Shown one piece after another: positions 1-8,935 of a stretch of 64,000 nt of DNA; positions within the stretch are counted from its first letter, which is position 1; the number at the start of each line of letters is the position of its first letter. The notes beneath the pieces were generated by a model. The model was not told where the DNA came from. It saw only the letters and a program-made list of their open reading frames with translations, and did no database searches. Source of the DNA: Leptospira montravelensis (lineage in GTDB: Bacteria; Spirochaetota; Leptospiria; Leptospirales; Leptospiraceae); contig NZ_RQFO01000009.1 of the NCBI RefSeq assembly GCF_004770045.1, forward strand, positions 231,972-295,971. Reading direction: 5' to 3'. The position numbers and the translations under genes are program-made.

Positions 1-435
1 GGAGATAGGGACATAAGTCGCGAAATCCGCGATCCGGAGATCACCAAAAAGATCCGTTACATTGCCCCCCGAAGGGCCTTCCGAGAAATTTTAAACCGCC
101 ATATCCGAGAATTTGCAAAAAACCATAAATTGGTCATGGATGGTCGTGATATCGGCACAGAAGTATTTCCCAAATCCAAATTTAAATTTTTTCTGACTGC
201 CTCTGTGGAAGTGCGGGCCAAACGCCGATACGAAGAATTAGTTGCAAAGGGTTTCAAAGCCGACCTAAACCACATAAAAGACGAAATTGTGGCCCGGGAC
301 GAAAGTGACACCACCCGTACTGTGGCACCCCTGAAGCAGGCTTCCGACGCAATCCTGATTGACACGAGCACCCTCGACACGGAAACTGTCCTAAATACTA
401 TCCTGTCCAAGGTTTCGTCCTCTGGGCAAATCTAA
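1..435 (+). CDS. cmk: Cytidylate kinase, 3' part (5' end outside window)
   Basis: The reading frame is open from base 1 and stops at TAA 433-435, so only the C-terminal ~144 residues are present. Cytidylate kinase phosphorylates CMP and dCMP with ATP in the cytoplasm for nucleotide supply. Visible family signatures are the RDIS/EIRDPEIT segment, a PRRAFRE-like stretch and VMDGRDIGTEVFP followed by KFFLTASVEVRAKRRYEE, the canonical CMP-binding and LID regions. The end carries SDTTRTVAPLKQASDAILIDTS, typical of the C-terminus. It is followed after 24 nt by rpsA, the cmk-rpsA order found in many bacteria. The call is secure; only the start is missing. Confidence 0.95.
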   Translation, partial: GDRDISREIRDPEITKKIRYIAPRRAFREILNRHIREFAKNHKLVMDGRDIGTEVFPKSKFKFFLTASVEVRAKRRYEELVAKGFKADLNHIKDEIVARDESDTTRTVAPLKQASDAILIDTSTLDTETVLNTILSKVSSSGQI

Positions 436-459
436 GTTTTGTATCCCGGTAAGTAACCA

Positions 460-2163
460 TTGAATTCAACCAACCCATCCTCCCCCAAAAATGAGACCAC
501 TTCTTCCTTCGGCGAATTATTAGAGAAGTGGGAATCGCAGTCACAAGCACAAGAACAAGAAAACTCCGCAGGTAAAGGTACCCTCATCGAAGGGACTGTC
601 GTTGATGTCATTGGTGATACTGTTTTCCTTGATATCGGAGAAAAATTGGAAGCTCGTGTTTCTCGTGAAGACTTCTCTGAAACGCCAAAACGCGGTGAGA
701 AAGTCAGTGCGATCATTAAAAAGCGGGTCGACGGATACTGTGTCCTCTCCAAAAAAGAAGCGGACCAAAGAGTTGGTTGGGAAACCATCAAAGATGCAAG
801 CCAAAACGGTTATCCTCTTTCCGGTAAAATTGTCGGAGAAGTGAAAAACAAAGGATACCTAGTGGAAAGCGAAGGCATTCAACTTTTCCTTCCTGCCTCT
901 CATGTAGGTGTCAGGTTTAAAGAATCCACTGAAGGTGGAAAAGAGTTTTCATTCAAAATCATTGAACTCAATGAAAAAACAAGAACCGGTGTGGTTTCTC
1001 GTAAAACTCTCCTAGACGAAATCAACGGAGAGAAGTGGGAAGAACTCCTCGGCAAAGTAAAGGTTGGGGACAAAGTGAACGGTAAGGTTGTGAAAATTGC
1101 CAATTTTGGTGTTTTCCTTTCTGTTTACGAAGTGGTAGGACTTCTCCGCCAAAACGATATTTCTTATAAAAAATTTGCTCCTTTCAAACAATACTTCAAC
1201 ATCGGTGCCGAAGTAGAAGTCGTTGTTTTGGAAGTAGATAAAGAAAATAATAAACTCTCTTTAGGCATCAAACAACTTTACGAAGATCCTTGGATTTGGG
1301 CAAAGAAAGAACTCGAAAAAGGAATGGTGGTTCGCGGAATCGTAACTTCTCTTACCAACTTCGGTGCTTTCGTAGAACTCAAAGAAGGTCTCGAAGGCCT
1401 CATTCATACTACAGAACTTTCTTGGGCAAAAAAACCACCACATCCAAAAGATGTTTTGAAAAAAGGCCAAGAAGTTGACTCAGAAATTTTAGACATTGAT
1501 TTCGAAGCTAGACGATTGTCTCTCGGACTCAAACAACTCCTTCCTAACCCTTGGGAAGCTCTCTCTGCTAACGTTCGTGCCGGAAACGTACTCGAAGGTA
1601 AAATCACTGGAATCACTAAATATGGTGCTTTCGTTGAAGTAGAAAGTGGAATCGAAGGACTCATTCATATCTCTGACATCACTTGGGATGAAAAAGAAAA
1701 GAATCCATTAAACCTCCTTAAAAAAGGTCAATCGGTTCAATACAAAATCCTAGATGTCAACTTAGATGCACAACGAATCAGCTGTGGACTCAAACAACTT
1801 TCTGAACATCCATACGAAGCTCTTCGCAAAAAATACCCACCGGGTACACTTGTAGAAGGTCGTGTGAAGTCGATTGTTAGTTTTGGTGTTTTCGTAGAAG
1901 TAGAACCAGGTTACGAAGGCCTAGTTCACATCTCTGAAATTCCAGATGGTCGTAACATCAAGTTAGAAGATCTTTACAAAGTGGGCGATTCCGTTCGCAC
2001 AGTAGTTGTCAAAATCGAACCTAACAACAAAAAGATTTCTCTCTCTATCAAAGACTTTGATAAAGCAGTAGAACGTGAAGAGATGGCGAAATACATGAAG
2101 GAAGACAACCAACCTTCACGTGAATCCATCGGTTCATTTATGAATTTAAACCAAAACCGATAG
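460..2163 (+). CDS. rpsA: 30S ribosomal protein S1
   Basis: 567 residues with about six tandem S1 (OB-fold) RNA-binding repeats, recognisable from repeated G-x-V-x-x-I-x-x-F-G-x-F-V-E and GLxHxSE/D patterns such as [18 protein letters not shown] and [19 protein letters not shown]1 binds mRNA and aids initiation on the 30S subunit. The only plausible start in frame is TTG at 460 (M-N-S-T-N-P); the ATG at 490 is in another frame. The N-terminus is polar and low-complexity (Ser, Gln, Glu). It sits 24 nt behind cmk and 4 nt before a TPR membrane protein, so probably one transcript. Confidence 0.95.
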   Translation: MNSTNPSSPKNETTSSFGELLEKWESQSQAQEQENSAGKGTLIEGTVVDVIGDTVFLDIGEKLEARVSREDFSETPKRGEKVSAIIKKRVDGYCVLSKKEADQRVGWETIKDASQNGYPLSGKIVGEVKNKGYLVESEGIQLFLPASHVGVRFKESTEGGKEFSFKIIELNEKTRTGVVSRKTLLDEINGEKWEELLGKVKVGDKVNGKVVKIANFGVFLSVYEVVGLLRQNDISYKKFAPFKQYFNIGAEVEVVVLEVDKENNKLSLGIKQLYEDPWIWAKKELEKGMVVRGIVTSLTNFGAFVELKEGLEGLIHTTELSWAKKPPHPKDVLKKGQEVDSEILDIDFEARRLSLGLKQLLPNPWEALSANVRAGNVLEGKITGITKYGAFVEVESGIEGLIHISDITWDEKEKNPLNLLKKGQSVQYKILDVNLDAQRISCGLKQLSEHPYEALRKKYPPGTLVEGRVKSIVSFGVFVEVEPGYEGLVHISEIPDGRNIKLEDLYKVGDSVRTVVVKIEPNNKKISLSIKDFDKAVEREEMAKYMKEDNQPSRESIGSFMNLNQNR

Positions 2164-2167
2164 GTCC

Positions 2168-2914
2168 ATGGATAAGTTTCATAAAAAAAACCAAATCGAA
2201 CATAAAAAACAAGCAGAACTCATCCAAAAGGATGAGTTCGCTGATTTTGAAGGTTCTAAAGCAGAACTCATTTTTTTAAAGTTCACACACTTTTTGGCGC
2301 GTAATCGTAAGTCTGTTTTTATAGGTCTTACATCCGCCATTGTTGTGTTAGCTTGTGTGATTGGATTTTTCGAATACCGTGCTTATCTTTTTGAAAAAGA
2401 AACGGTAACGCTTGAGGATTTGAAACTCACTCAACAGAAATCGAAAGCTGGTCTTGATGTTCAAATCCAAAGTTTAGAAACTTTTTTACAAAACCAAAGT
2501 ACAGGTAAAATGGAACTTCGTGTTTGGAAGGATCTTTCTAAACTTTATGCGGAAAAAGGGGAATTTGGCAAAGCTGCTGGATATCTCGAAGATGCTGCAA
2601 AAAAAATTGATACACCTAAAGAAATCAAAGCTCTCTATTTTTATATTGCGGGTAATTACCGTGAAAAAGAAAAAAACAACACGAAGTCTTTAGAAAATTA
2701 TAAGATTGCAGCAGCTGTCATCGAACCTGCGAGAGAACTTAATGGATTTAAGGCTTGGTCTTATTACCAAGCTGGTCGTTTGTCCTACCTTAACAGTGAT
2801 AAGGCGGCTGCCAAAGCGTATCTTGAAAAAGCAGTCAAACTTGACGGAGCGGAGTCTGGGGAAGATGTAAAACTCCTCTCTAGTTATTTACTCCTTAAAC
2901 TCGGGAAAAATTAA
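2168..2914 (+). CDS. Single-pass membrane protein with TPR repeats
   Basis: 248 residues. A charged cytoplasmic N-terminus (about 1-50) is followed by one hydrophobic segment near residues 51-70 (SVFIGLTSAIVVLACVIGFF) and then a helical C-terminal part with TPR-like units (LYAEKGEFGKAAGYLEDAAKK; KSLENYKIAAAVIEP; SYLNSDKAAAKAYLEKAVKL). The architecture resembles the YfgM/Tol-Pal-associated TPR type that works at the inner membrane in protein or envelope quality control, but no specific family can be assigned. It lies 4 nt after rpsA and 3 nt before hisG, so it is cotranscribed. The start is ATG 2168. Confidence 0.8.
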   Translation: MDKFHKKNQIEHKKQAELIQKDEFADFEGSKAELIFLKFTHFLARNRKSVFIGLTSAIVVLACVIGFFEYRAYLFEKETVTLEDLKLTQQKSKAGLDVQIQSLETFLQNQSTGKMELRVWKDLSKLYAEKGEFGKAAGYLEDAAKKIDTPKEIKALYFYIAGNYREKEKNNTKSLENYKIAAAVIEPARELNGFKAWSYYQAGRLSYLNSDKAAAKAYLEKAVKLDGAESGEDVKLLSSYLLLKLGKN

Positions 2915-2917
2915 TTT

Positions 2918-3532
2918 ATGTTAACTTTGGCTCTCCCGAAAGGTAGGCTTGCCGAAGAAACTGCTCTTCTTTTGTTATCCAAAGGATGGTTAAAAACACT
3001 ACCATCCGAGGGTTCCAAAGAACTCACCTTCGTCTCTGAAGACAAACGCCTCCGCCTTTTATTTGTCAGATCCCAAGACGTTTGCACTTATGTGGAAGAA
3101 GCTGCCGCTGATGCCGGAATCGTAGGTTGGGACATCCTAAAGGAAGGGGGATTTGATCTCATTGCGCCTGTGGATTTGAAATTAGGGGCTTGTAGGCTCT
3201 CTCTTGCTTCTTTTCCTGACTTTGATCTCTTTGCAAAACGCTCCAAAGTGCGAGTGGCCACCAAATACCCGAACCTTACCCGTGAATATTTTTTTTCCAA
3301 AGGGATTTCCTGCGAGATTATCAAACTCTATGGATCGATTGAACTTGCTCCCATTGTGGGACTTTCAGACTGCATTGTAGACTTAGTTTCCACTGGTGGG
3401 ACCTTAAAAGCCAATGGTCTCAAGGAATTTGAGTCAATTTTGTATAGTACAGCCCGTTTTGTATGCAATCGTTCCTCTTTTTATCACAAACACACCGAAT
3501 TACGGTCTCTTATCGAGAGCCTAGAAAATTAA
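2918..3532 (+). CDS. hisG: ATP phosphoribosyltransferase, short form
   Basis: 204 residues. HisG condenses ATP with PRPP, the first step of histidine synthesis. The N-terminus [14 protein letters not shown], the [12 protein letters not shown] segment and the PRPP-binding stretch [18 protein letters not shown] are diagnostic. The length is that of the short HisG form, which lacks the C-terminal ACT-like regulatory domain and in known species needs the HisZ subunit. No hisZ or other his gene is seen in this window. The start is ATG 2918, 3 nt after the TPR gene. Confidence 0.93.
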   Translation: MLTLALPKGRLAEETALLLLSKGWLKTLPSEGSKELTFVSEDKRLRLLFVRSQDVCTYVEEAAADAGIVGWDILKEGGFDLIAPVDLKLGACRLSLASFPDFDLFAKRSKVRVATKYPNLTREYFFSKGISCEIIKLYGSIELAPIVGLSDCIVDLVSTGGTLKANGLKEFESILYSTARFVCNRSSFYHKHTELRSLIESLEN

Positions 3533-3599
3533 AATATTGTTTTCACATTGGTTTTCCAAAACATAGTAAAAACCAGTTATAATTCCATAGAGGATAGCC

Positions 3600-3800
3600 A
3601 TGGCAGTCCCAAAGAGACGTAAATCAAAATCGAAAGTTAGAACGAAAAGAGCCCATCACGCGATTGGCAAACCTAACTTAAACCCGTGTTCCAATTGTGG
3701 TTCATTTGTCCTGTCCCACCGTGTTTGCCCTTATTGCGGTTTTTATAAGGGAAAACTCGTAGTCGCTCAAAAAGTTAAAAAAACGACCGAAGATAACTAA
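3600..3800 (+). CDS. rpmF: 50S ribosomal protein L32
   Basis: 66 residues starting [21 protein letters not shown], the universal L32 opening, with two zinc-ribbon CxxC pairs (CSNCG and CPYCG). It is a structural protein of the large ribosomal subunit. A GAGGATAG ribosome-binding region precedes ATG 3600. It is followed after 5 nt by plsX, the conserved rpmF-plsX-fab arrangement that links ribosome and lipid synthesis in many bacteria. Confidence 0.97.
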   Translation: MAVPKRRKSKSKVRTKRAHHAIGKPNLNPCSNCGSFVLSHRVCPYCGFYKGKLVVAQKVKKTTEDN

Positions 3801-3805
3801 CCGTT

Positions 3806-4828
3806 ATGTGGGTCGCCGTGGACGCGATGAGCGGAGATTACGGCCCTGAAGGTATCGTCGAGGGCGCGGTACTGGCAGTTCGAGAATTCGGACTGTCTGT
3901 CTGTCTCGTCGGCGACGAACAAGAGTTACTTGATATCCTGTTAAAATTTGATTATGACACAGAGAAAGTCCGTGTCATTCATTCTACTGAGATCATCGGT
4001 ATGAATGATTCTCCTTCGATAGCAGTCCGCGCTATGGAGGATTCTTCCGTAGTCAAAGCAGTTCGTTTAGTGGCAGATAAAGAATGTATCGGTGTGTTTT
4101 CTCCGGGAAACACAGGTGCTACTATGGCCGCCGCATTATTACATCTTGGTCGACTACCGGGTGTTCTGCGGCCTCCAATTGCTGCGCATATTCCAAGAGA
4201 AGAAGGACCACCTGTGCTTTTGTTAGATGCGGGTGCCAATGTAGATTGTAAACCTGAATATTTAGCACAGTTTGCAGTAATGGGAGAAATTTATTCCCGT
4301 GAACTATTTGGAATTCAAAATCCTAAAGTAGGAATCCTCTCCAATGGGGAAGAGGACAAAAAGGGAAATACTGTTTCTGTCAAAACCTTTGATCTATTAA
4401 AAAAAATCCCGTTTAACTTTGTAGGAAACGTAGAGGGCCGCGATTTATACGGTGGTGGCCGTGAAGTGGATGTTGTAGTTTGTGATGGTTTTATTGGGAA
4501 CATTGTTCTTAAAGCCACAGAAGGCCTTGCAAAATCTATATTTAATGTTCTAAAGAGTTCCATAAGGCAATCGAGTCTTGCAAAGACAGGCGCCTTACTT
4601 TTAAAATCAACTTTTAACGCTGTGAAAAAACGTTTAGACTACGCAGAATACGGCGGTGCTCTACTACTCGGTGTGGAAGGGATTTGTATGATAGGGCACG
4701 GATCTTCCAATGCATTAGCTGTTAAAAATGCAGTGAGAGTGATTTCAGAATGCGCCAAACACGGTATCAACGAAAGGATTCGCGAAAGACTCGGCGAATA
4801 CAAAACTATACTTAGTGATTCAGTTTAA
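3806..4828 (+). CDS. plsX: Phosphate acyltransferase PlsX
   Basis: 340 residues. PlsX converts acyl-ACP to acyl-phosphate, the donor for PlsY in glycerophospholipid synthesis, on the inner face of the membrane. Signatures are the start [29 protein letters not shown] and [19 protein letters not shown], and a C-terminal [20 protein letters not shown]. The start is ATG 3806, 5 nt after rpmF. It heads to fabG downstream, consistent with a lipid synthesis operon. Confidence 0.96.
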   Translation: MWVAVDAMSGDYGPEGIVEGAVLAVREFGLSVCLVGDEQELLDILLKFDYDTEKVRVIHSTEIIGMNDSPSIAVRAMEDSSVVKAVRLVADKECIGVFSPGNTGATMAAALLHLGRLPGVLRPPIAAHIPREEGPPVLLLDAGANVDCKPEYLAQFAVMGEIYSRELFGIQNPKVGILSNGEEDKKGNTVSVKTFDLLKKIPFNFVGNVEGRDLYGGGREVDVVVCDGFIGNIVLKATEGLAKSIFNVLKSSIRQSSLAKTGALLLKSTFNAVKKRLDYAEYGGALLLGVEGICMIGHGSSNALAVKNAVRVISECAKHGINERIRERLGEYKTILSDSV

Positions 4829-4907
4829 TTTCTTCAGCGGATTCATTTGAATAGATTTAGTTTAGAAAAAAGTTTTTAGGAATTAGAAAAGAAGAGGAAA
4901 AAAACAA

Positions 4908-5669
4908 ATGATTAGTTTATCAGGAAAAACAGCCATCGTAACTGGTGGGGCAAGAGGAATAGGAAAAGCAACTTGTTTGAAACTTGCTTCTCTTGGAGCC
5001 AATATCGTTGTAGCGGATATGAATCCAGAAGCAACGAATGCAACAGCAGAAGAATTAAAATCCAAAGGTTACAAAGCAATCGCGGTTGTAGCAAACGTTT
5101 CTGTTGAAGAAGATGCACAAAAATTAATCGATTCAGCAAAAAAAGAATTTGGAACCGTCGATATCCTAGTCAACAATGCAGGGATCACTCGTGATACACT
5201 CCTTATGAGAATGAAAAAAGAGCAGTGGGATGCAGTCATTGCAGTGAACCTAACTGGTACTTATCTTTGTACACAAGCTGCCATCAAAGTCATGATGAAA
5301 CAAGAAAATGGTGGATCTATCATCAACCTTTCTTCTATCTCTGGTGAAAACGGAAACATTGGACAAACAAACTATTCAGCATCCAAAGCTGGTGTGATTG
5401 GTTTTACAAAAGCTGTAGCTCTTGAAATGGCTTCTAGAAAGGTTCGTTGTAACGCAATCGCTCCAGGTTTCATTGCAACAGAAATGACAGAAGCAATCCC
5501 AGAAAACATCAGACACGGTATGGTACAAGCAATTCCACTCAAACGAGCAGGTCTTCCAGAAGACATCGCAAACGGAATCGCATTTTTAGCATCTGATGCA
5601 TCTTCCTTTATCACAGGACATATCCTCGATATCAATGGTGGTGGATTTTTACCAGGTGGCGGACACTAA
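4908..5669 (+). CDS. fabG: 3-oxoacyl-[acyl-carrier-protein] reductase (SDR family)
   Basis: 253 residues of the classical short-chain dehydrogenase fold: cofactor motif TGGARGIGK near residues 12-20, the NNAG motif, catalytic Ser (NLSSISG) and YSASK (Tyr, Lys), then the PG motif and IDINGGGFLPGG at the end. FabG reduces 3-oxoacyl-ACP with NADPH in fatty acid elongation. The position behind rpmF-plsX supports FabG over other SDR roles. A GAAGAGG-like ribosome-binding region precedes ATG 4908. Confidence 0.9.
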   Translation: MISLSGKTAIVTGGARGIGKATCLKLASLGANIVVADMNPEATNATAEELKSKGYKAIAVVANVSVEEDAQKLIDSAKKEFGTVDILVNNAGITRDTLLMRMKKEQWDAVIAVNLTGTYLCTQAAIKVMMKQENGGSIINLSSISGENGNIGQTNYSASKAGVIGFTKAVALEMASRKVRCNAIAPGFIATEMTEAIPENIRHGMVQAIPLKRAGLPEDIANGIAFLASDASSFITGHILDINGGGFLPGGGH

Positions 5670-5758
5670 GATTTAGCTCACAAAACCTTTGTCAGTTTTC
5701 ATTCCGATGAGTTTGAAGACTGGCCTTAGTTTTTAATTACTATCAAATTATGATAACG

Positions 5759-5806
5759 AATCCCCTGATTTCGAATTTCGAGATGAGGGGATTTTTATTT
5801 TTTTTT
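5759..5806. terminator. Bidirectional intrinsic terminator between fabG and the PII-like gene
   Basis: Inverted repeat AATCCCCT (5759-5766) and AGGGGATT (5786-5793), with further pairing inside, followed on the plus strand by a T-rich run to about 5806. The T run overlaps the stop codon of the convergent gene. Confidence 0.8.
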
Positions 5807-6919
5807 GCCAAGTTTCGATTGGTAAGAGAAAGCTCTTGGAATTTCCATCGTGTAGGCGATCCCTTCTGTTTCTTCTCCGAAAAATCCTGTTTCTTCCAAT
5901 AAGCTGATTACTTCTGTTAAATTTTTCTTCGGGATCAGAATATTGGCTGCTTCTCTTGCAGGTGTAAATGCTTTTTTTTCATTTTGGGAATGAACTAATT
6001 TATTGAGAGAGATTGTGGAACTAGAAACTCCTACTTTTCGCAGATTCGCAAGGGTGGATTCAATAGATTCCTCTTTACAGTTGATAACCACATTTACCCC
6101 TTCAAAATAATTTCTGTGACGTGCCGATTGTCTAAATTGATTTGATTTTTTTCGCCATTCCATATTTCCATATAACTGATCTAAGGCGGAAATGATTTGG
6201 TCCATACTAGCTGCTTGTTTGGGTCCTTCCAAACTGACTTTAGTATTCAGTAAACCGTGACCAATTGGGAATTCAAAAATAAATCCTCTACCTGGTAAAT
6301 CCAATCTTCCCACCTCGATAATAAAGTCCATCGCATGTTCTGCATCGGATGAGTGGACAACTAATTTTAAAATTTCTTTTTCTTTAGGAATTGTGATTCT
6401 TAAAAGACCTAATTGATCCCGTAAACCCGTCCCTGTTCCATAACTTATGGTAGGTACTGCCACGCCATTTTGTAGAATCAAACGAGCAATGGGTTCTGCT
6501 GAACCGCGCGGTAAAATGCAAAAAATGCCAGTGAGTCCTGAAAAGCCAATGGTTTTTGTTTTTTTCTCCGTTGTGACAATGTAATCCGTAGGGACGGGAC
6601 TATGGAATTCAATAGCTTCTGAATAAACACTTCCATGTCCCGGAATATTTAATTCTGCAGCATCGCGGAAAAGAGAAAGTAAAATGTTTTCAGCAGCTGC
6701 TTCACAGGAAACTTCAAAGATGGTAACAGGTGTATCTATGATAGAATGATTTTGATAAAAATCAAAAAGAAGCCAGCCTCGTTTGGCCAGGACTGGATAC
6801 CTTCCTGGTTCCATATGGAAATAGTGGATGTTATTTCGTTTTAATGCGGAAACAACAAGGTCAGTTAAATCTCTATGTACGATTGCCGTGATTCTAATCG
6901 CTTTTTGTCTGAAATGCAT
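5795..6919 (-). CDS. Three-domain PII-like protein, partner of DUF1538
   Basis: 374 residues, soluble, with three regions that look like diverged PII/GlnB-type ferredoxin folds: about 8-110 (ending IPGHGSVYSEAIEF), about 120-235 (TGIFCILPRGSAEPIARLIL ... LDLPGRGFIFEFPIGHGL) and about 270-365 (GVNVVINCKEESIESTLANLRK). PII proteins sense ATP, ADP or other metabolites and gate partner proteins, usually transporters. It starts 1 nt after the stop of the DUF1538 membrane protein, so the pair is translated together. The domain call comes from pattern and context, not from an alignment. The ligand is unknown. Confidence 0.65.
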   Translation of the reverse strand: MHFRQKAIRITAIVHRDLTDLVVSALKRNNIHYFHMEPGRYPVLAKRGWLLFDFYQNHSIIDTPVTIFEVSCEAAAENILLSLFRDAAELNIPGHGSVYSEAIEFHSPVPTDYIVTTEKKTKTIGFSGLTGIFCILPRGSAEPIARLILQNGVAVPTISYGTGTGLRDQLGLLRITIPKEKEILKLVVHSSDAEHAMDFIIEVGRLDLPGRGFIFEFPIGHGLLNTKVSLEGPKQAASMDQIISALDQLYGNMEWRKKSNQFRQSARHRNYFEGVNVVINCKEESIESTLANLRKVGVSSSTISLNKLVHSQNEKKAFTPAREAANILIPKKNLTEVISLLEETGFFGEETEGIAYTMEIPRAFSYQSKLGKKK

Positions 6920-6920
6920 T

Positions 6921-8825
6921 CTATTTCTCTTTTAATTCTGAATCACGTAACGAAAGTTTACGGGAATTCTCAACAATCATACCCATAATCAAAACAGATA
7001 AGATGGGAAATGCTGATGCAGCGGCTAAAATCCCAAATCCGTCAACAGTGCCCATTTGGTTGCCAATTCCAAGTCCCATTGCGATGATCAGTGGAACAGT
7101 AATGGGTCCTGTGGTTACTCCGGCGCTATCCCAAGCTATATCAATAAATTCAGATTTGCTAAATGTATTTAAAACGAGAAGTAAAAGATAAATGGGAACA
7201 ACAATCCAAACCAAAGGGATTTCTAATAAAATTTTTAACATACCAAGGAGAGTTCCTAATCCCACCCCAACCGCCACAGATTGGATTAAGAGAGATTTTC
7301 GAAATGTACCAACAGTTGTTTCTTCTACTGTATTTCCTAAAGCAGATAATGCAGGTTCAGCGAGTGTTGCGCTATATCCCAAAAAGAAAGCAAATACAAG
7401 AACAACTAAGTAACCTAATAAATTGTCTTCTTTTCCAAAAATAGGTCCGTGGATCGGAACATATTCATAAATTTTATTTTTTTGATTCCAGTTTTCTTCA
7501 TGGTATGGGATACTTGTATAGGATTTTCTTTCTTTGAGATAAAAGAACTTTTCTTCTTTTCCGTCTTCGTTGACAGCTTTCAAAACAGATTTCGGGTTAA
7601 AGTTTGGAATAAATTTTGTGGAGTCGATCAGTTCAATGGAACGAAACGTCGAAGGAAGTTTTCCTCCTACTTGGTCACCGAGTTTATTTAATCCGAAGAT
7701 GATTCCAAAGTTAAAAATGCTAAGGCCAATGATAGAAAATCCTATTCCCAAAAATACTTCTTCGGGGTATGATATTTTTTCTTTTAGAATTAATCCTAAA
7801 AATAAAATTAAAAAAATCGATAAAGGTAAAATGGCTCGGATTGCTAATTCGAAAGCTTCAAAGATATTTTCTTTTGCCTTTTTGAATAATTCAGGTGGAT
7901 TGATTTTTTTAGGTAACAATACTTCTTTTGTAGAAGAGACTTTATATGAGTCTCCAAGTAGAAGTTTTGCTTCTTCTAATTTGATTCCTTGTTTAAAAAA
8001 CACTTCTTCCGACATGGGTTTAGGTAGTTTTCCAGAAAAATACATTCCTACTAAAAACACAGAGAGGATGGGGAAAAGAGAAGCAAGGGTCACGACTCCA
8101 TAAGCACTACTTTGGTCATTTTTTTCTGCTACCTTGGATATTCCAATTCCTAGAGCAACAACTAACGGGACAGTAACCGGTCCTGTGGTCACAGCTCCCG
8201 AATCCCATGCAAGGCCAGATATAAATTTTAAATTTTCATCAAAGTATGCATAAATACTTACACCTAACAGAATAACTATGGTGGGCACAAGGATTCGCAT
8301 TAAAGAAAATCCAAATAAAAATCTTAACATCCCAAAGACAACAGACACTCCAACTCCAATAGCTATAGATAAGTAGAGGTAGTGGGAGCCTTCATTTAAT
8401 AAAAAATAAAGTAAAGGAGCATCCCAAGGAGCGACCTTACTCCCACAGGCGCGAAGGATGGCGATTGCTGGCTCTGCTAATGTGGCACCAACTCCCATCA
8501 ATATAGAGAAAAGGATAATACTTAGGATACCTAATTTTTGTGGAAGGCGAAGTCCCAATGCCTCACCTAAGGGCATGAGGCCCAAAAACAGTCCTTCCAA
8601 AAAGAAGGCCAAACCTAGGATTACTGCAGAGATGCCTAATGTAATGAGACCTGCCTCTTTGATGGGGATTCGCAAAATAAATAATTGAAAGAGTGCAAGA
8701 TACAGGACTATCCAGATGACGGCTTTGGTTTGCTCCCAAAGTTTTTTTCGAAAGTAGGGAAGTATAAGCGTAATCGCTTCTTTGAATCCTATATGAATGG
8801 ATTCTTCTTTTTCATTCCTTGCCAT
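6921..8825 (-). CDS. DUF1538 polytopic membrane protein with internal duplication
   Basis: 634 residues with many hydrophobic segments. The two halves share the signature LAEPA near the start and AWDS-x-x-VTTGP-x-TVPL-x-x-A-x-G-x-GI near the end (GLAWDSGAVTTGPVTVPLVVALGIGI and DIAWDSAGVTTGPITVPLIIAMGLGI), so it is an internal repeat as in transporters with inverted or tandem halves. This matches DUF1538 (PF07556), a family without a settled substrate that is often linked to PII-like genes. A soluble loop of about 100 residues (roughly 385-460) separates the halves. It is followed directly by the PII-like gene. A transporter or channel gated by that protein is inference. Confidence 0.8.
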   Translation of the reverse strand: MARNEKEESIHIGFKEAITLILPYFRKKLWEQTKAVIWIVLYLALFQLFILRIPIKEAGLITLGISAVILGLAFFLEGLFLGLMPLGEALGLRLPQKLGILSIILFSILMGVGATLAEPAIAILRACGSKVAPWDAPLLYFLLNEGSHYLYLSIAIGVGVSVVFGMLRFLFGFSLMRILVPTIVILLGVSIYAYFDENLKFISGLAWDSGAVTTGPVTVPLVVALGIGISKVAEKNDQSSAYGVVTLASLFPILSVFLVGMYFSGKLPKPMSEEVFFKQGIKLEEAKLLLGDSYKVSSTKEVLLPKKINPPELFKKAKENIFEAFELAIRAILPLSIFLILFLGLILKEKISYPEEVFLGIGFSIIGLSIFNFGIIFGLNKLGDQVGGKLPSTFRSIELIDSTKFIPNFNPKSVLKAVNEDGKEEKFFYLKERKSYTSIPYHEENWNQKNKIYEYVPIHGPIFGKEDNLLGYLVVLVFAFFLGYSATLAEPALSALGNTVEETTVGTFRKSLLIQSVAVGVGLGTLLGMLKILLEIPLVWIVVPIYLLLLVLNTFSKSEFIDIAWDSAGVTTGPITVPLIIAMGLGIGNQMGTVDGFGILAAASAFPILSVLIMGMIVENSRKLSLRDSELKEK

Positions 8826-8884
8826 TATTACAAACTGTCAGACAAAAACAATTTTGCAAAGGGATTTTAAAATGCAAAAAGAAT

Positions 8885-8911
8885 GTCTCCCGGCAAGGAA
8901 TGCCAGGAGAC
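8885..8911 (-). terminator. Intrinsic terminator of the rhodanese-like lipoprotein gene
   Basis: Hairpin GTCTCC (8885-8890) with GGAGAC (8906-8911), plus inner GGC/GCC pairing. On the minus strand it is followed by a T-rich stretch (complement of gcaaaaagaat). It lies 25 nt past the stop at 8936, so the lipoprotein mRNA probably ends before the DUF1538 gene. Confidence 0.7.
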
Positions 8912-8935
8912 GAAACGTGCAAACTGGGAAAGAGA

